Shown here in pieces: positions 1-8,472 of a stretch of 64,000 nt of DNA. The translations under genes were made by a program, and so were the position numbers. The stretch's first letter is position 1, and each line of letters starts with the position of its first letter. The notes beneath the pieces are model-generated. The model saw only the letters and a list, made by a program, of their open reading frames with translations, was not told where the DNA came from and made no database searches. Origin of the DNA: Brevibacillus massiliensis (GTDB taxonomy: Bacteria; Bacillota; Bacilli; Brevibacillales; Brevibacillaceae). The DNA is taken from NCBI RefSeq assembly GCF_000311785.1, contig NZ_HE978535.1, forward strand, positions 326,017 to 390,016, read 5' to 3'.

Positions 1-1
1 C

Positions 2-1897
2 GCCAACTTCAACTGCTCCTTCCTCAACATCCGCTCGTGGGATGATTTGGGCGATCTCTTCTACCTCTTGCTGGTAGGGACCGGCGTAGGCTTCAAGTGC
101 ACCCGGGAGATGGCAGCCAACCTGGCGCCGATTCGGACCAATACGACGCTGCTGTCCTCCAGCTACAGGCCGCTGCCGCGCTCCCAGCGCCTGGAAAATT
201 CGCAGCTTACCATTTTGGACAACGGCTATGCGAAAATCTACGTTGGCGACAGCAAGGAAGGCTGGGTAGAGGCGCTGCGGATCTACCTGCGGATCTTGAC
301 AGATCCCAAGTACGAGCAAATTCATACAGTGAAGATCAACTACAACAGCGTCCGGCCGAAGGGCGAGCGGCTGCTGACTTTCGGCGGCACGGCCAGCGGC
401 CATGAGCCGCTGCGGGAGATGTTTGAAGGCATCGACCGCGTGTTGAAAAACCAGGTCGATCCGTATCTGGAACCGATTCAAATCGACGATCGCGGGTATG
501 GCCGCGTTCGCCCGATCCACATCCTGGATATCGGCAACCTGGTCGGAGCCAACGTCGTCGTCGGCGGCGTACGGCGCACGGCAGAGATCTTCCTGTTCGA
601 CCCGGAAGATTACGAGTGCATGTTTGCCAAGTACGGCATCAACGGCATCTGGACCGAAGAGCAGCTGGCTCACCACCGCCGCGTTGGCGAACTGCTGGGC
701 AGCCGCAAGCCCGCCTGGTTTGACACGATTACGAAGGTGGGGGACGGGCGCTGGGGCCTGGATCACCGCCGGATGTCGAACAATTCGATGGCATTTACCT
801 CAAAGCCGTCCCGCGAGTTTCTCAACCTGGTCTTCACGATCATGCAGCTCGAGGGCGAACCGGGATTCATCAACCTGGAAGAGGCGAACCGGAGACGCCC
901 CAATGCCGAAGGATTGAATCCGTGTGCGGAAATCTTGCTGGATTCCTACGGCGTCTGCAACCTGACGACCGTCAATCTGGTGCAATTTGTCAAAGAACGT
1001 GCGGATGGCACGAAGTACCTGGATTTGGAAGGGCTGCTTGATGCCCAGCGCAGATCGGCGCGGGCCGGCCTGCGGATGACGCTGGTGACGCTGGAGATTC
1101 CCCACTGGAACGAAGTCCAGCAGCGGGACAGGCTCCTGGGCACGTCGCTTACCGGCGTGAAAGACGCGCTGGCGGCAGTCGGCTACGACGAAGAACAGGA
1201 GCGCGAACTGCTCAGCCTGCTCGGCCGCGCGGCGCGGGAAGAGGCGGATAAATACGCCCACAAAATGCGGGTGACCTCGCCGCTTCTGGTGACGACGGTA
1301 AAGCCGGAAGGGACGCTGTCACAGGTGGCAGGCGGGGTGTCCAGCGGCTTGCACTGGTCCCACTCGCCGTACTACATTCGCCGGATCCGCATCAACAGCG
1401 CCGACCCGCTCGCAAAAGCCGTGCAAGATCTCGGCTGGACCGTTCACCCGGAAGTGGGAACGCCGGGCGATACCCATGAAGAGCGGATGGCCAATGCCCG
1501 GACGCTGGTCATTGATTTCCCGGTAGCCAGCGGTGCGAAGGAAACGAAAAACGAAGTGAGCGCTGCCCGCCAGTTTGAGACCTACTTCCGTTTCCAGTCG
1601 CATTATACGGAGCACAACTCGTCCAATACCATTACTGTTCGCCCCGAGGAATGGGGAGAAGTGGAACAGATCGTCTGGGACGGTTGGGACAACTTCGTCG
1701 GCGTTTCCTTCCTGCAGCTGGACGGCGGCACTTACCAGCTGGCGCCGTACGAGGCTTGCAGCAAGGAAGAGTACGAAGCGTTGAAAGCGTCGATGAAGCC
1801 GTTTGATCCGGCTATCCTGGAGAAGTATGAAAAGGGCGGGGAGTCCGATCTGGAATTGGCTGAGGCCTGTGAAGCAGGGGCTTGCCCGATCCGCTGA
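2..1897 (+). CDS. nrdJ: Adenosylcobalamin-dependent (class II) ribonucleoside-triphosphate reductase, 5' end outside window
   Basis: Reduces ribonucleoside triphosphates to deoxynucleotides in the cytosol, using B12 as radical source. The frame is already open at base 2, so the start lies upstream of the window. Seen: NCS at the left edge, matching the family's first redox cysteine; NPCAEI near base 913 (radical cysteine between the N and E that hold the substrate; NPCGEI in the Lactobacillus enzyme); GVCNLTT eleven residues on (second redox cysteine); and a C-terminal CEAGAC pair that would re-reduce the active site. Monomeric enzymes of this class have about 740 residues and about 630 are present, so roughly the first 100 are missing. 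dut follows 51 bases downstream, which fits a dNTP-supply pair. Any cobalamin riboswitch would be outside the window. Confidence 0.93.
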   Translation, partial: ANFNCSFLNIRSWDDLGDLFYLLLVGTGVGFKCTREMAANLAPIRTNTTLLSSSYRPLPRSQRLENSQLTILDNGYAKIYVGDSKEGWVEALRIYLRILTDPKYEQIHTVKINYNSVRPKGERLLTFGGTASGHEPLREMFEGIDRVLKNQVDPYLEPIQIDDRGYGRVRPIHILDIGNLVGANVVVGGVRRTAEIFLFDPEDYECMFAKYGINGIWTEEQLAHHRRVGELLGSRKPAWFDTITKVGDGRWGLDHRRMSNNSMAFTSKPSREFLNLVFTIMQLEGEPGFINLEEANRRRPNAEGLNPCAEILLDSYGVCNLTTVNLVQFVKERADGTKYLDLEGLLDAQRRSARAGLRMTLVTLEIPHWNEVQQRDRLLGTSLTGVKDALAAVGYDEEQERELLSLLGRAAREEADKYAHKMRVTSPLLVTTVKPEGTLSQVAGGVSSGLHWSHSPYYIRRIRINSADPLAKAVQDLGWTVHPEVGTPGDTHEERMANARTLVIDFPVASGAKETKNEVSAARQFETYFRFQSHYTEHNSSNTITVRPEEWGEVEQIVWDGWDNFVGVSFLQLDGGTYQLAPYEACSKEEYEALKASMKPFDPAILEKYEKGGESDLELAEACEAGACPIR

Positions 1898-1948
1898 TCA
1901 GGATGGCCTCCCTCTCAGCAGCATGATGGAAAGACACGGAGGAGAGAG

Positions 1949-2491
1949 ATGAAACAGATACCGGTAAACGTGATGAAACTGCACCCGGATGCGGCGGTTC
2001 CGGCATATGCCCGTCCGGGGGACGCCGGGTTTGACATGGTGGCAGTAGAGGACACAATCATCCAGCCTGGAGAGACAAAATTGGTGCGGACAGGCCTCGC
2101 TGTCGCTCTCCCTACAGGGTACGAGTTGCAGGTGCGGCCCCGATCCGGGATCAGCCTGAAGACGAAGCTGCGCGTCAGCAATGCGCCGGGGACGGTCGAC
2201 AGCGGCTACCGCGGAGAGATATGCGTCCTGATCGACAACATTGCCACGCCACAGTACAGCCTTGAAGAGGGCCAGCTGCAGATCGTGCGGACGCGGGAAG
2301 TGACCACACTGCAAAATCAGCGGGAAGCGGTCGACACCGCCTGCGCAAGCGGATCCTACCTGATCCGCAAAGGGGACCGGATTGCGCAAGGCGTCATCGC
2401 CGAAGTGCCGCAGGCCAGCTTTGAACTCGTGCAGGAGTTGGATGAAACGGTACGCGGTGCCGGCGGATTTGGCTCGTCTGGCACGAATTGA
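1949..2491 (+). CDS. dut: dUTPase (deoxyuridine 5'-triphosphate nucleotidohydrolase)
   Basis: Hydrolyses dUTP to dUMP and pyrophosphate, keeping uracil out of DNA and supplying dUMP for thymidylate synthesis. All five trimeric-dUTPase motifs are visible in its 180 residues: GDAGFDM (24-30), RPRSGI (63-68), GTVDSGYRGE (81-90), GDRIAQGVI (142-150) and the glycine-rich C-terminal arm RGAGGFGSSG (169-178). Typical bacterial enzymes have about 145-150 residues. The extra length lies between motifs III and IV, where about 28 additional residues (roughly 107-138) precede the GDRIAQ strand. ATG at 1949 follows a strong GGAGGAGAG ribosome site. It lies 51 bases behind nrdJ with no terminator between, so co-transcription is likely. 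A hairpin terminator follows. Confidence 0.93.
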   Translation: MKQIPVNVMKLHPDAAVPAYARPGDAGFDMVAVEDTIIQPGETKLVRTGLAVALPTGYELQVRPRSGISLKTKLRVSNAPGTVDSGYRGEICVLIDNIATPQYSLEEGQLQIVRTREVTTLQNQREAVDTACASGSYLIRKGDRIAQGVIAEVPQASFELVQELDETVRGAGGFGSSGTN

Positions 2492-2504
2492 ATACAGCCA
2501 TGCC

Positions 2505-2540
2505 AAAAGCCGTTCTTTTTTGGAAGGAACGGCTTTTCTG
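2505..2540 (+). terminator. Intrinsic terminator after dut
   Basis: An 11-bp stem AAAAGCCGTTC (2505-2515) pairs with GAACGGCTTTT (2527-2537). The T run is part of the stem. It separates nrdJ-dut from the NAD-salvage genes. Confidence 0.85.
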
Positions 2541-2559
2541 CATAATTGAAGAAAAAGCC

Positions 2560-2588
2560 TTAACGGAAAGAGTTTGTTCGTGTACAAT
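2560..2588 (+). promoter_or_regulatory. Candidate sigma-A promoter for pncA-pncB
   Basis: TTAACG (2560-2565) and TACAAT (2583-2588) are 17 bases apart, between the dut terminator and the GTG start at 2622. The -35 matches consensus at four of six positions. Assigned by eye only. Confidence 0.4.
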
Positions 2589-2621
2589 TTAGGGAAACGG
2601 TGAAATAATGGGGGCTGTGAA

Positions 2622-3166
2622 GTGGGAAAATGTCTGATTGTCATCGACTATACCTATGATTTCGTAGCAGATGATGGTAAGCTGACCTGCGGGAAACCCG
2701 GCCAGGCCATCGAAGACCGCATCACGGCACTGACAGAGGAGTTTATCCGGAATGGAGATTACGTCGTAATGGCGGTAGACGGCCATGAGCCCGGCGACCC
2801 TTATCATCCGGAGTCGGGGTGTTTCCGCCGCACAACATTTACCAGACGAGCGGCCGCGACCTGTACGGGAAGCTGAATGATACCTATCAACGCAACAAAG
2901 AGCGGGTCTACTGGATGGACAAAACCAGGTACAGCGCGTTTGCCGGCACCGACCTGGAAATTCGCCTGCGCTCCCGCGGGATTACCGAGCTCCATCTGGC
3001 CGGAGTCTGCACGGACATCTGCGTCCTTCATACTGCGGTCGACGCCTACAACAAGGGGTTTCAGCTTGTCATCCACCGCGGGGCCGTACAGAGTTTCAAT
3101 CAGGCCGGCCACGAATGGGCGCTGGGTCACTTTGCCTCTGCGCTGGGAGCTGAGATCGTCGACTGA
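2622..3166 (+). pseudogene. pncA: Nicotinamidase (isochorismatase family), frameshifted
   Basis: Nicotinamidase deamidates nicotinamide to nicotinate for NAD salvage. The N-terminal part (GTG at 2622) reads VIDYTYDF, with the catalytic aspartate, and DGHEPGDPYHPES, with metal ligands. The rest continues in another frame from about 2820 (FPPHNI, then the catalytic lysine in DKTRYSAF and the nucleophile in AGVCTDICVLHTA). The frames join cleanly at GAGTCGGGGTGTTTCC (about 2811-2826) if one base is missing, near a run of four Gs. All catalytic residues survive on the two sides, so this is either a very recent lesion or a sequencing error in a G run. It sits 39 bases before pncB, the next enzyme in the same pathway. 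Confidence 0.85.
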
Positions 3167-3205
3167 CAACAAGTGTTCTTTATCTAAAAGGAGATGTAAC
3201 CATCC

Positions 3206-4648
3206 GTGTGTTATGATAATTTGACGCTTCATACCGATAAATACCAAATTAACATGATGTACGCGCATTGGAAAAACGGCACGCACAACAAAAGACGGGT
3301 GTTTGAAGCGTATTTTCGCAAGCTTCCGTTCGGCAACGGTTTTGCCGTCTTTGCCGGTCTGGAGCGAATCGTCCACTACATCAACCAACTGCGCTTTACC
3401 GACCGGGAAATCGCTTACTTGGCAGAGCAGGAGGAGAACTACGATCCCGGTTTTCTGGAGGAATTGAGAGAGCTGCGGTTTACCGGCAACCTGCGCTCGG
3501 TCAAGGAAGGGACGCTGGTCTTTCCCAATGAGCCGCTGATTCAAGTGGAAGCCAGGGTCTTTGAAGCCCAGCTGCTGGAGACGGCGCTGCTCAATTTTAT
3601 GAATTACCAGACCCTGATCGCCACCAAGGCGGCGCGCATCAGGTTGGTGGCTCCCAATGAAATCCTGCTTGAGTTTGGCTCCCGCCGGGCACAGGAGGCG
3701 GATGCGGCGATATGGGGGGCGCGGGCGGCCTACATAGCCGGTTTTGACGCGACGTCCAACATGCTTGCCGGGATGATGTTCGGGATTCCGACCAAGGGAA
3801 CGCACGCCCACTCCTGGGTGCAGGATCACGCCACCGAGTTGGAGGCGTTCGAGCGTTTTGCCGAAGCGCTGCCCGATGAAGTGACGCTCTTGGTCGATAC
3901 TTACGATACCTTGAAAAGCGGCATTCCCAACGCGATCAAGATCGGCAAAAAATTGCAGGCGGCAGGTAAAAAGCTGCAGGGCATCCGGATTGACAGCGGC
4001 GATTTGGCCTACCTCTCGATCAAGGCCCGCGAGATGCTGGACAACGCGGGGCTGAAAGATGTGAAAATCATCAGTTCGCACGACCTTGACGAAAACGTGA
4101 TCCTCAACCTCAAGGCACAAGGAGCGAAGATCGACACCTGGGGCGTCGGCACCAAGCTGATCACCGCTGCTGACGATCCGGCGCTCGGCGGTGTGTACAA
4201 GGTCGTCGCAAAAGAGGAAAACGGCGAATATCTGCCGACCATCAAAATCTCCGGCAACCCGGAGAAGATTACCACTCCCGGATTCAAGAGCGTCTACCGG
4301 ATTGTCAACCGCAATACGGGCAAGAGTGAAGGGGATTACATCGCCATGGTGGACGAACAGGTGGAGGATCTGCCGAAGCTGAAGCTGTTCGACCCTGTCC
4401 ATACCTACATGCACAAATTCGTGGTCGATTACGATGCGATCAACCTGCTGGAACCGGTGTTTGTGAACGGCAAGCAGGTCTATGAATTGCCAAGTCTGGA
4501 TGAAATTCGCAGCTACCATCGATCACAGTATTCCCTTTTTTGGGAGGAGTACCTGCGGAAGCTAAATCCCGAGCGGTACCCTGTCGATTTAAGTCAAAAA
4601 GTTTGGGATACAAAAATGGATCTCATTCATTACTACACGCAAAAGTAA
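3206..4648 (+). CDS. pncB: Nicotinate phosphoribosyltransferase
   Basis: Joins nicotinate to phosphoribosyl pyrophosphate, giving nicotinate mononucleotide (Preiss-Handler NAD salvage). 480 residues, normal for the family. Seen: the N-terminal LHTDKYQINMMYAHW opening, FEAYFRKLPFGNGFAVFAGL, the GTHAHSW loop with the histidine that is phosphorylated in the family, LVDTYDTLKSG, and the phosphoribosyl-binding IRIDSGDLAYLS. The GTG start at 3206 is set by AAAAGGAGATG at 3187-3197. It directly follows the frameshifted nicotinamidase, so the two form a nicotinamide-to-NaMN unit. A long opposite-strand open frame over this gene is a codon-bias shadow. Confidence 0.94.
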   Translation: MCYDNLTLHTDKYQINMMYAHWKNGTHNKRRVFEAYFRKLPFGNGFAVFAGLERIVHYINQLRFTDREIAYLAEQEENYDPGFLEELRELRFTGNLRSVKEGTLVFPNEPLIQVEARVFEAQLLETALLNFMNYQTLIATKAARIRLVAPNEILLEFGSRRAQEADAAIWGARAAYIAGFDATSNMLAGMMFGIPTKGTHAHSWVQDHATELEAFERFAEALPDEVTLLVDTYDTLKSGIPNAIKIGKKLQAAGKKLQGIRIDSGDLAYLSIKAREMLDNAGLKDVKIISSHDLDENVILNLKAQGAKIDTWGVGTKLITAADDPALGGVYKVVAKEENGEYLPTIKISGNPEKITTPGFKSVYRIVNRNTGKSEGDYIAMVDEQVEDLPKLKLFDPVHTYMHKFVVDYDAINLLEPVFVNGKQVYELPSLDEIRSYHRSQYSLFWEEYLRKLNPERYPVDLSQKVWDTKMDLIHYYTQK

Positions 4649-4664
4649 AGCAAAAGGCGCTGTC

Positions 4665-4708
4665 GAAACAAGCCTGGTCTCGCGAGTGAGCGCAAGCAGG
4701 CTTGTTTC
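4665..4708 (+). terminator. Hairpin terminator after pncB
   Basis: The 12-bp stem GAAACAAGCCTG (4665-4676) pairs with CAGGCTTGTTTC (4697-4708), closing a 20-base loop that holds a smaller CTCGCGAG palindrome. Flanking CAAAAG and CTTTTA extend it weakly. There is no clean T run. Confidence 0.65.
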
Positions 4709-4835
4709 TGCTTTTACGGGGTCGGGAAAGCGGGCCAATCGCTTCGCAAACGCCCATCTACCAAAAAGAGCCGTTTTTTGCGATAATGAATCTGTAAATT
4801 TGTAGCAAAATAAACGCCTGAAAGAGGGAAATGAA

Positions 4836-5462
4836 ATGGATAGCTGTCGAAATATTTTTTGCGTTGGCAGAAATTACAGGCTGCACGCCGAGGAGTTGGG
4901 AAATGAGGTGCCGACCACGCCCTTTCTCTTCTCGAAGCCGACCCACGCGCTGGTGCTTGCGGATGGACGGGAGATCGTCCTGCCGGCCGGCCGGGGGGAA
5001 ATTCATCATGAAGTGGAAGTCGTCGTACATATCGCCCGCCCCTACGAACCTGGGATGAGTCTGTCCGATGTCATCGACCGGATGGCGCTCGGGATCGACT
5101 TTACGCTGCGCGACGTGCAATCCGAATTGAAGAAAAAAGGCCATCCCTGGCTGCTGGCCAAGGGGTTTCCCAACTCGGCCGTGATCACCCGGTCGTGGGA
5201 GTTTCCAGGCCTGGAAGCTTGCCTTGAGACAGGTTTTTCCCTGCTGAAAAACGGCCAACAGGTGCAGCACGGCAAAATGCGCGAGATGCTGTTCAACCTG
5301 CCGACGATTATCCAATTTGCAGGGCAGCATTTCGGACTGGATGCCGGGGATATCATCTACACTGGGACGCCGGCCGGGGTAGGGCCGGTAGCAGACGGAG
5401 ACCAGCTTTCGCTCATCTGGGGAGAGCAGGTGGCAGGAGAATGTCTGATCAGGCTGAGGTAA
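4836..5462 (+). CDS. Fumarylacetoacetate hydrolase (FAH) family protein
   Basis: Small (208 residues) member of the FAH fold, closest in layout to the FAHD1/YcgM group of acylpyruvate hydrolases and oxaloacetate decarboxylases. The divalent-metal ligands are visible: EIHHEVEVVV (E59, E61) and GIDFTLRDVQ (D88). An IYTGTPAGVGP loop near the C-terminus is typical. The FCVGRNYRLHAEEL opening is the usual N-terminus. ATG 4836 follows AGAGGGA. The physiological substrate cannot be told from sequence. The next gene overlaps its 3' end by 22 bases, so the two are probably translated together. Confidence 0.85.
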   Translation: MDSCRNIFCVGRNYRLHAEELGNEVPTTPFLFSKPTHALVLADGREIVLPAGRGEIHHEVEVVVHIARPYEPGMSLSDVIDRMALGIDFTLRDVQSELKKKGHPWLLAKGFPNSAVITRSWEFPGLEACLETGFSLLKNGQQVQHGKMREMLFNLPTIIQFAGQHFGLDAGDIIYTGTPAGVGPVADGDQLSLIWGEQVAGECLIRLR

Positions 5463-5995
5463 ACCGGAAAACCGCGCAGTCCAACCGGGAAGAGTCGGCA
5501 AAAATCCAGCATATGATTAATCTGGGCTGGGGTGCGGCGCTCGTCTCCACAGGAATCACTGCATTCGCCGCTTTGCTCGGCTCCGCAGGCGGCGTCGCCT
5601 TTCTGGATTTGGATTCAACCGTCTTCCTCGACATCGCGCTGATCCTCGCGCTGGCGTATGGCGTCTACCGGAAAAGCCGCGTGTGTGCCGTGGTTCTGTT
5701 CCTGTTTTTCGTCACATCCAAACTGACCATGCTGCTGTTTGCCGGGACGACTGCGCTGAGCGTGATCCCCTCCCTGGTGATTTGGGGCTATTTTTACCTG
5801 CAGGGGGTAAGGGGCACCTTCGCCTATCACCGGCGGGTCAAACAGCCGGGTTTTGTCTGGATTCAGCCTGCAGGGCGAAATGGCGGCAAAACCGAGCATT
5901 TCTTGTCTCGCACACTTGCGGAAGCATCACAGCCGAAGGAGGGGAAGGAGAATGGACGAACTGATCGGCAGGAGGGTGCAAATCGTCGTGAATAA
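5441..5995 (+). CDS. Small multi-pass membrane protein, unknown function
   Basis: 184 residues. After a polar N-terminus of about 27 residues there are about four hydrophobic segments (roughly 28-50, 58-75, 80-102 and 105-123), followed by a basic, polar C-terminal tail. No family motif was recognised. It starts inside the 3' end of the FAH gene with AGGAG just upstream, and its own tail overlaps the next small gene by 44 bases. The tight packing suggests one transcript running from the FAH gene to pepF. The tail beyond about residue 140 is of low complexity and might not be conserved. Confidence 0.65.
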   Translation: MSDQAEVNRKTAQSNREESAKIQHMINLGWGAALVSTGITAFAALLGSAGGVAFLDLDSTVFLDIALILALAYGVYRKSRVCAVVLFLFFVTSKLTMLLFAGTTALSVIPSLVIWGYFYLQGVRGTFAYHRRVKQPGFVWIQPAGRNGGKTEHFLSRTLAEASQPKEGKENGRTDRQEGANRRE

Positions 5996-6134
5996 CGTCA
6001 AAAAGCGCGGAGTCATCGAGTTTGTGGATCAGGATTGGATCGTCGTGTACTGCAAGAATCCCCGCAACGAGCGAGTCGTCTATCCCAACAACGAAAAAGT
6101 ATTTGAACGGGTAAAATTTCTCGATGAAAAGTGA
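5952..6134 (+). CDS. Conserved-looking 60-residue protein, unknown function
   Basis: Begins MDELIGRRVQIVV at an ATG with a near-ideal GGGGAAGGAG ribosome site eight bases upstream; an in-frame open stretch further upstream is not needed. The protein is short and beta-rich, alternating VQIVV, KRGVIEF, DWIVVY and ERVVY with polar turns, ending in a basic helix-like tail. This pattern suggests a small barrel of the SH3/LSm type, but that is inference from residue pattern only. It is packed between the membrane protein and pepF. Confidence 0.6.
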   Translation: MDELIGRRVQIVVNNVKKRGVIEFVDQDWIVVYCKNPRNERVVYPNNEKVFERVKFLDEK

Positions 6135-6175
6135 AGTACAAGAAGTACAACAAGAAACAAAGCGGGAGGAATCGC

Positions 6176-7948
6176 ATGAATCAGATGCGCTGGAATTTGG
6201 ATGCCCTGTATCCATCATTCGAATCAGCAGAATTTCAGACAGATATGGGCAAGGTGCCGGAATTGATTGGCGATCTGCGCGGCTTTGCCGAGCAGCTTTC
6301 TGGAGACGGCCTTGACCCGGCAGAGAAGATCGAAGCGTACCTCGCCAAATTGACGAAGTACGAACAGTTGTATTCCCGGCTGATGGCCTTCGCCGAGCTT
6401 ACCTTCAGCACCGATGCCAAAAATGAAAAAGCCCGGCAAACCATCGAAGCGCTGGAGGAAAAAAGTGTCGAGCTGGTAGAGCCCGCCGTCAAATTCCAGA
6501 AGTGGCTGGGAGCTTTGGCGAACCTCGACGCGATCATCGCTTCCTCGCCGCGTTTGGAGGAGCACCGCTATTTTCTCACAGAAACCGCGAAGCGAAACAA
6601 GTACCTGCTCAGTGAAAAGGAAGAGGTGCTTATCGCCAAAATGCGCAACACCGGCTCAAACGCCTGGTCAAAGCTGCAGGAGACGCTGACCTCCAACTTG
6701 TTGGTGGACATCACCATCGCCGGGGAAGCCAGGCAGCTGCCGCTGCCCATCGTGAGAAACATGGCTTACGACAAAGATCCGCAGGTGCGAAAAACCGCCT
6801 ACGAGGCGGAACGAAAGGCTTACGAGAAAATCGAGGAGTCCTCGGCAGCCTGTCTGAACGGGATAAAAGGGGAAGTGATCACGACCACCAAGCTGCGCGG
6901 CTACGCTTCTCCCCTGGAGCGCACCCTGATCGAATCGCGAATGGATCAGGCATCCCTCGATGCGATGCTGCAGGCGATTCGTGAAAGCCTGCCCGCCTTC
7001 CGCAAGTACTTCCGCAAAAAGGCGGAGATGCTCGGCCATCAAAACGGGCTGCCGTTCTACGACCTGTTCGCTCCGCTCGGCGGCGCAGACATGAAGTTTA
7101 GCTACGACGAAGCCAGGGAGTTCATCGTCGAGCAGTTTGGCAGCTTCAGCGAGAAGCTGGCCCGCTACGCCGACAAGGCGTTCCGCAGCTACTGGATCGA
7201 TGCCGAGCCCCGCGAAGGGAAGCGCGGAGGCGCTTTCTGCTACAATCTCCACGTCATTGGCGAGAGCAGAATCCTGGCCAACTTTACGGGCAGTTTCAAT
7301 GACGTCAGCACGCTGGCCCACGAATTGGGCCACGGTTACCACGGTGAATGTCTGGCAGGGGAGTCCATTTTAAACAGCGACTACCCGATGCCGATCGCAG
7401 AAACGGCCTCGATCTTCTGCGAGACCATCATCACCAATGCGGCTCTGAAAAAGGCGTCGAAGGCGGAGACGATTGCAATCCTGGAACACGATCTGTCCAA
7501 TGCCGGGCAGGTTATCGTCGATATCTACAACCGCTTCCTGTTTGAGTCCGAACTGTTTAAGCGCCGGGAGAGAGGTTCCCTCTCCGTCAAAGAATTGAAG
7601 GACCTGTTCCTCTGGGCCCAGAAAGAAGCGTACGGCGACGGCCTTGACCCGCAGTATCTCCATCCTGAAATGTGGATTTGCAAGCCGCACTACTACTACG
7701 CCGACGCCAATTTTTACAACTACCCATACGCGTTCGGCCTGCTCTTTGCCAAAGGGCTTTACGCGGAATATTTGAATCGCGGCCCATCCTTTGTGGAGCA
7801 GTACGACCAGCTTCTCTCCGTCACCGGCAAAATGAACATTGCCGATGTAGCCAAAATCATGGGGATCGATGTCCATTCCGCAGATTTTTGGCGCTCGTCG
7901 CTGCAATTGATCGAGCAGGATATTGAGCTCTTTGTTTCAGAAAAATAG
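6176..7948 (+). CDS. pepF: Oligoendopeptidase F, M3B family zinc metallopeptidase
   Basis: Cytosolic peptidase that cleaves short to mid-length peptides. 590 residues from ATG 6176, chosen over an upstream in-frame ATG at 6131 because GGGAGGA lies at the right distance and MNQMRWNLDALYPSFES is the normal family start. The zinc site HELGH is at residues 382-386, followed by GYHGECL and, about 25 residues on, the third-ligand helix ETASIFCE. The C-terminal part holds YNYPYAFGLLFAKGLY, usual in PepF. A clear terminator follows, ending the 4.8-8 kb transcription unit. Confidence 0.93.
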   Translation: MNQMRWNLDALYPSFESAEFQTDMGKVPELIGDLRGFAEQLSGDGLDPAEKIEAYLAKLTKYEQLYSRLMAFAELTFSTDAKNEKARQTIEALEEKSVELVEPAVKFQKWLGALANLDAIIASSPRLEEHRYFLTETAKRNKYLLSEKEEVLIAKMRNTGSNAWSKLQETLTSNLLVDITIAGEARQLPLPIVRNMAYDKDPQVRKTAYEAERKAYEKIEESSAACLNGIKGEVITTTKLRGYASPLERTLIESRMDQASLDAMLQAIRESLPAFRKYFRKKAEMLGHQNGLPFYDLFAPLGGADMKFSYDEAREFIVEQFGSFSEKLARYADKAFRSYWIDAEPREGKRGGAFCYNLHVIGESRILANFTGSFNDVSTLAHELGHGYHGECLAGESILNSDYPMPIAETASIFCETIITNAALKKASKAETIAILEHDLSNAGQVIVDIYNRFLFESELFKRRERGSLSVKELKDLFLWAQKEAYGDGLDPQYLHPEMWICKPHYYYADANFYNYPYAFGLLFAKGLYAEYLNRGPSFVEQYDQLLSVTGKMNIADVAKIMGIDVHSADFWRSSLQLIEQDIELFVSEK

Positions 7949-7971
7949 CCTTCCAGACCATTTGCCCATGA

Positions 7972-8001
7972 CAGGCTTCCTAATTGGAAGCCTGATTTTT
8001 T
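7972..8001 (+). terminator. Intrinsic terminator after pepF
   Basis: The stem CAGGCTTCC (7972-7980) and GGAAGCCTG (7986-7994), with a five-base loop, is followed by ATTTTTT. Confidence 0.9.
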
Positions 8002-8130
8002 GTGTTTATTTAACAAAAATAACAAATTTTGATAAAACGATTGAAATGCAAATGACAAAATACCCAAAAAATAAAGTCAAATACAGCCGGATGGGACATA
8101 GATTAAAATAGGCTACGTTATGAAAACCCC

Positions 8131-8325
8131 ATAGTAGTCTCCCGGACCCGGGCACATGTTCCTGTTGGGTGTTGGACGCACAAAGGCGGAGCGGCGATAG
8201 TGCTCACCAGCTTGAATAGCACAACCTCGGTGGAGGCCTGACGGCTACCGGGAAGCTAGATGGAAGCCAGACGGATAAGATGCGCCGTATTCCTGTTTTC
8301 AAGGAAACCCAATCCTGACTAATAA
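8131..8325 (+). ncRNA. Candidate EAR (epsC-type) antitermination RNA, leader of the polysaccharide operon
   Basis: The 520-base gap between pepF and the first polysaccharide gene contains a G/C-rich, strongly folded block. Pairings found by eye: basal TAGTC 8135-8139 with GACTA 8317-8321; GAGC 8189-8192 with GCTC 8202-8205; CACC 8205-8208 with GGTG 8229-8232; CCTC 8225-8228 with GAGG 8233-8236; GGCTACC 8243-8249 with GGAAGCC 8262-8268 (one A.A mismatch); ACGG 8271-8274 with CCGT 8285-8288; TTCCT 8290-8294 with AGGAA 8302-8306. Two competing pairs overlap, as in a pseudoknot. EAR elements of Bacillales lie in eps/capsule operons and make RNA polymerase read through terminators. Position and fold fit, but identity rests on recollection of the family. 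The flanks (8002-8130 and 8326-8472) hold only AT-rich DNA with possible promoters. Confidence 0.6.
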
Positions 8326-8472
8326 AAGCCATGCTGCAAACATCCAAAAGAATCAAAATTTCGGACAATAAGATTGCAAATGTTATATCATCGAGAGTTT
8401 ACACATACAATCCGATAACGGGTATATTTCCAGCCGGTTCAACACTTCGCGGTAAGGGAGTTAACTTAACTA

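Noticed and set aside
2804..4519. 571-residue open frame on the - strand over pncB
   Set aside because: It lies entirely opposite a well-conserved gene, has no family motif or ribosome site and follows from the codon bias of pncB.
8341..8472. Second promoter right before the Wzz-like gene
   Set aside because: TTCGGA and TATATC about 18 bases apart were noticed at 8360-8395, but the -35 is poor and AT-rich DNA gives such matches by chance.
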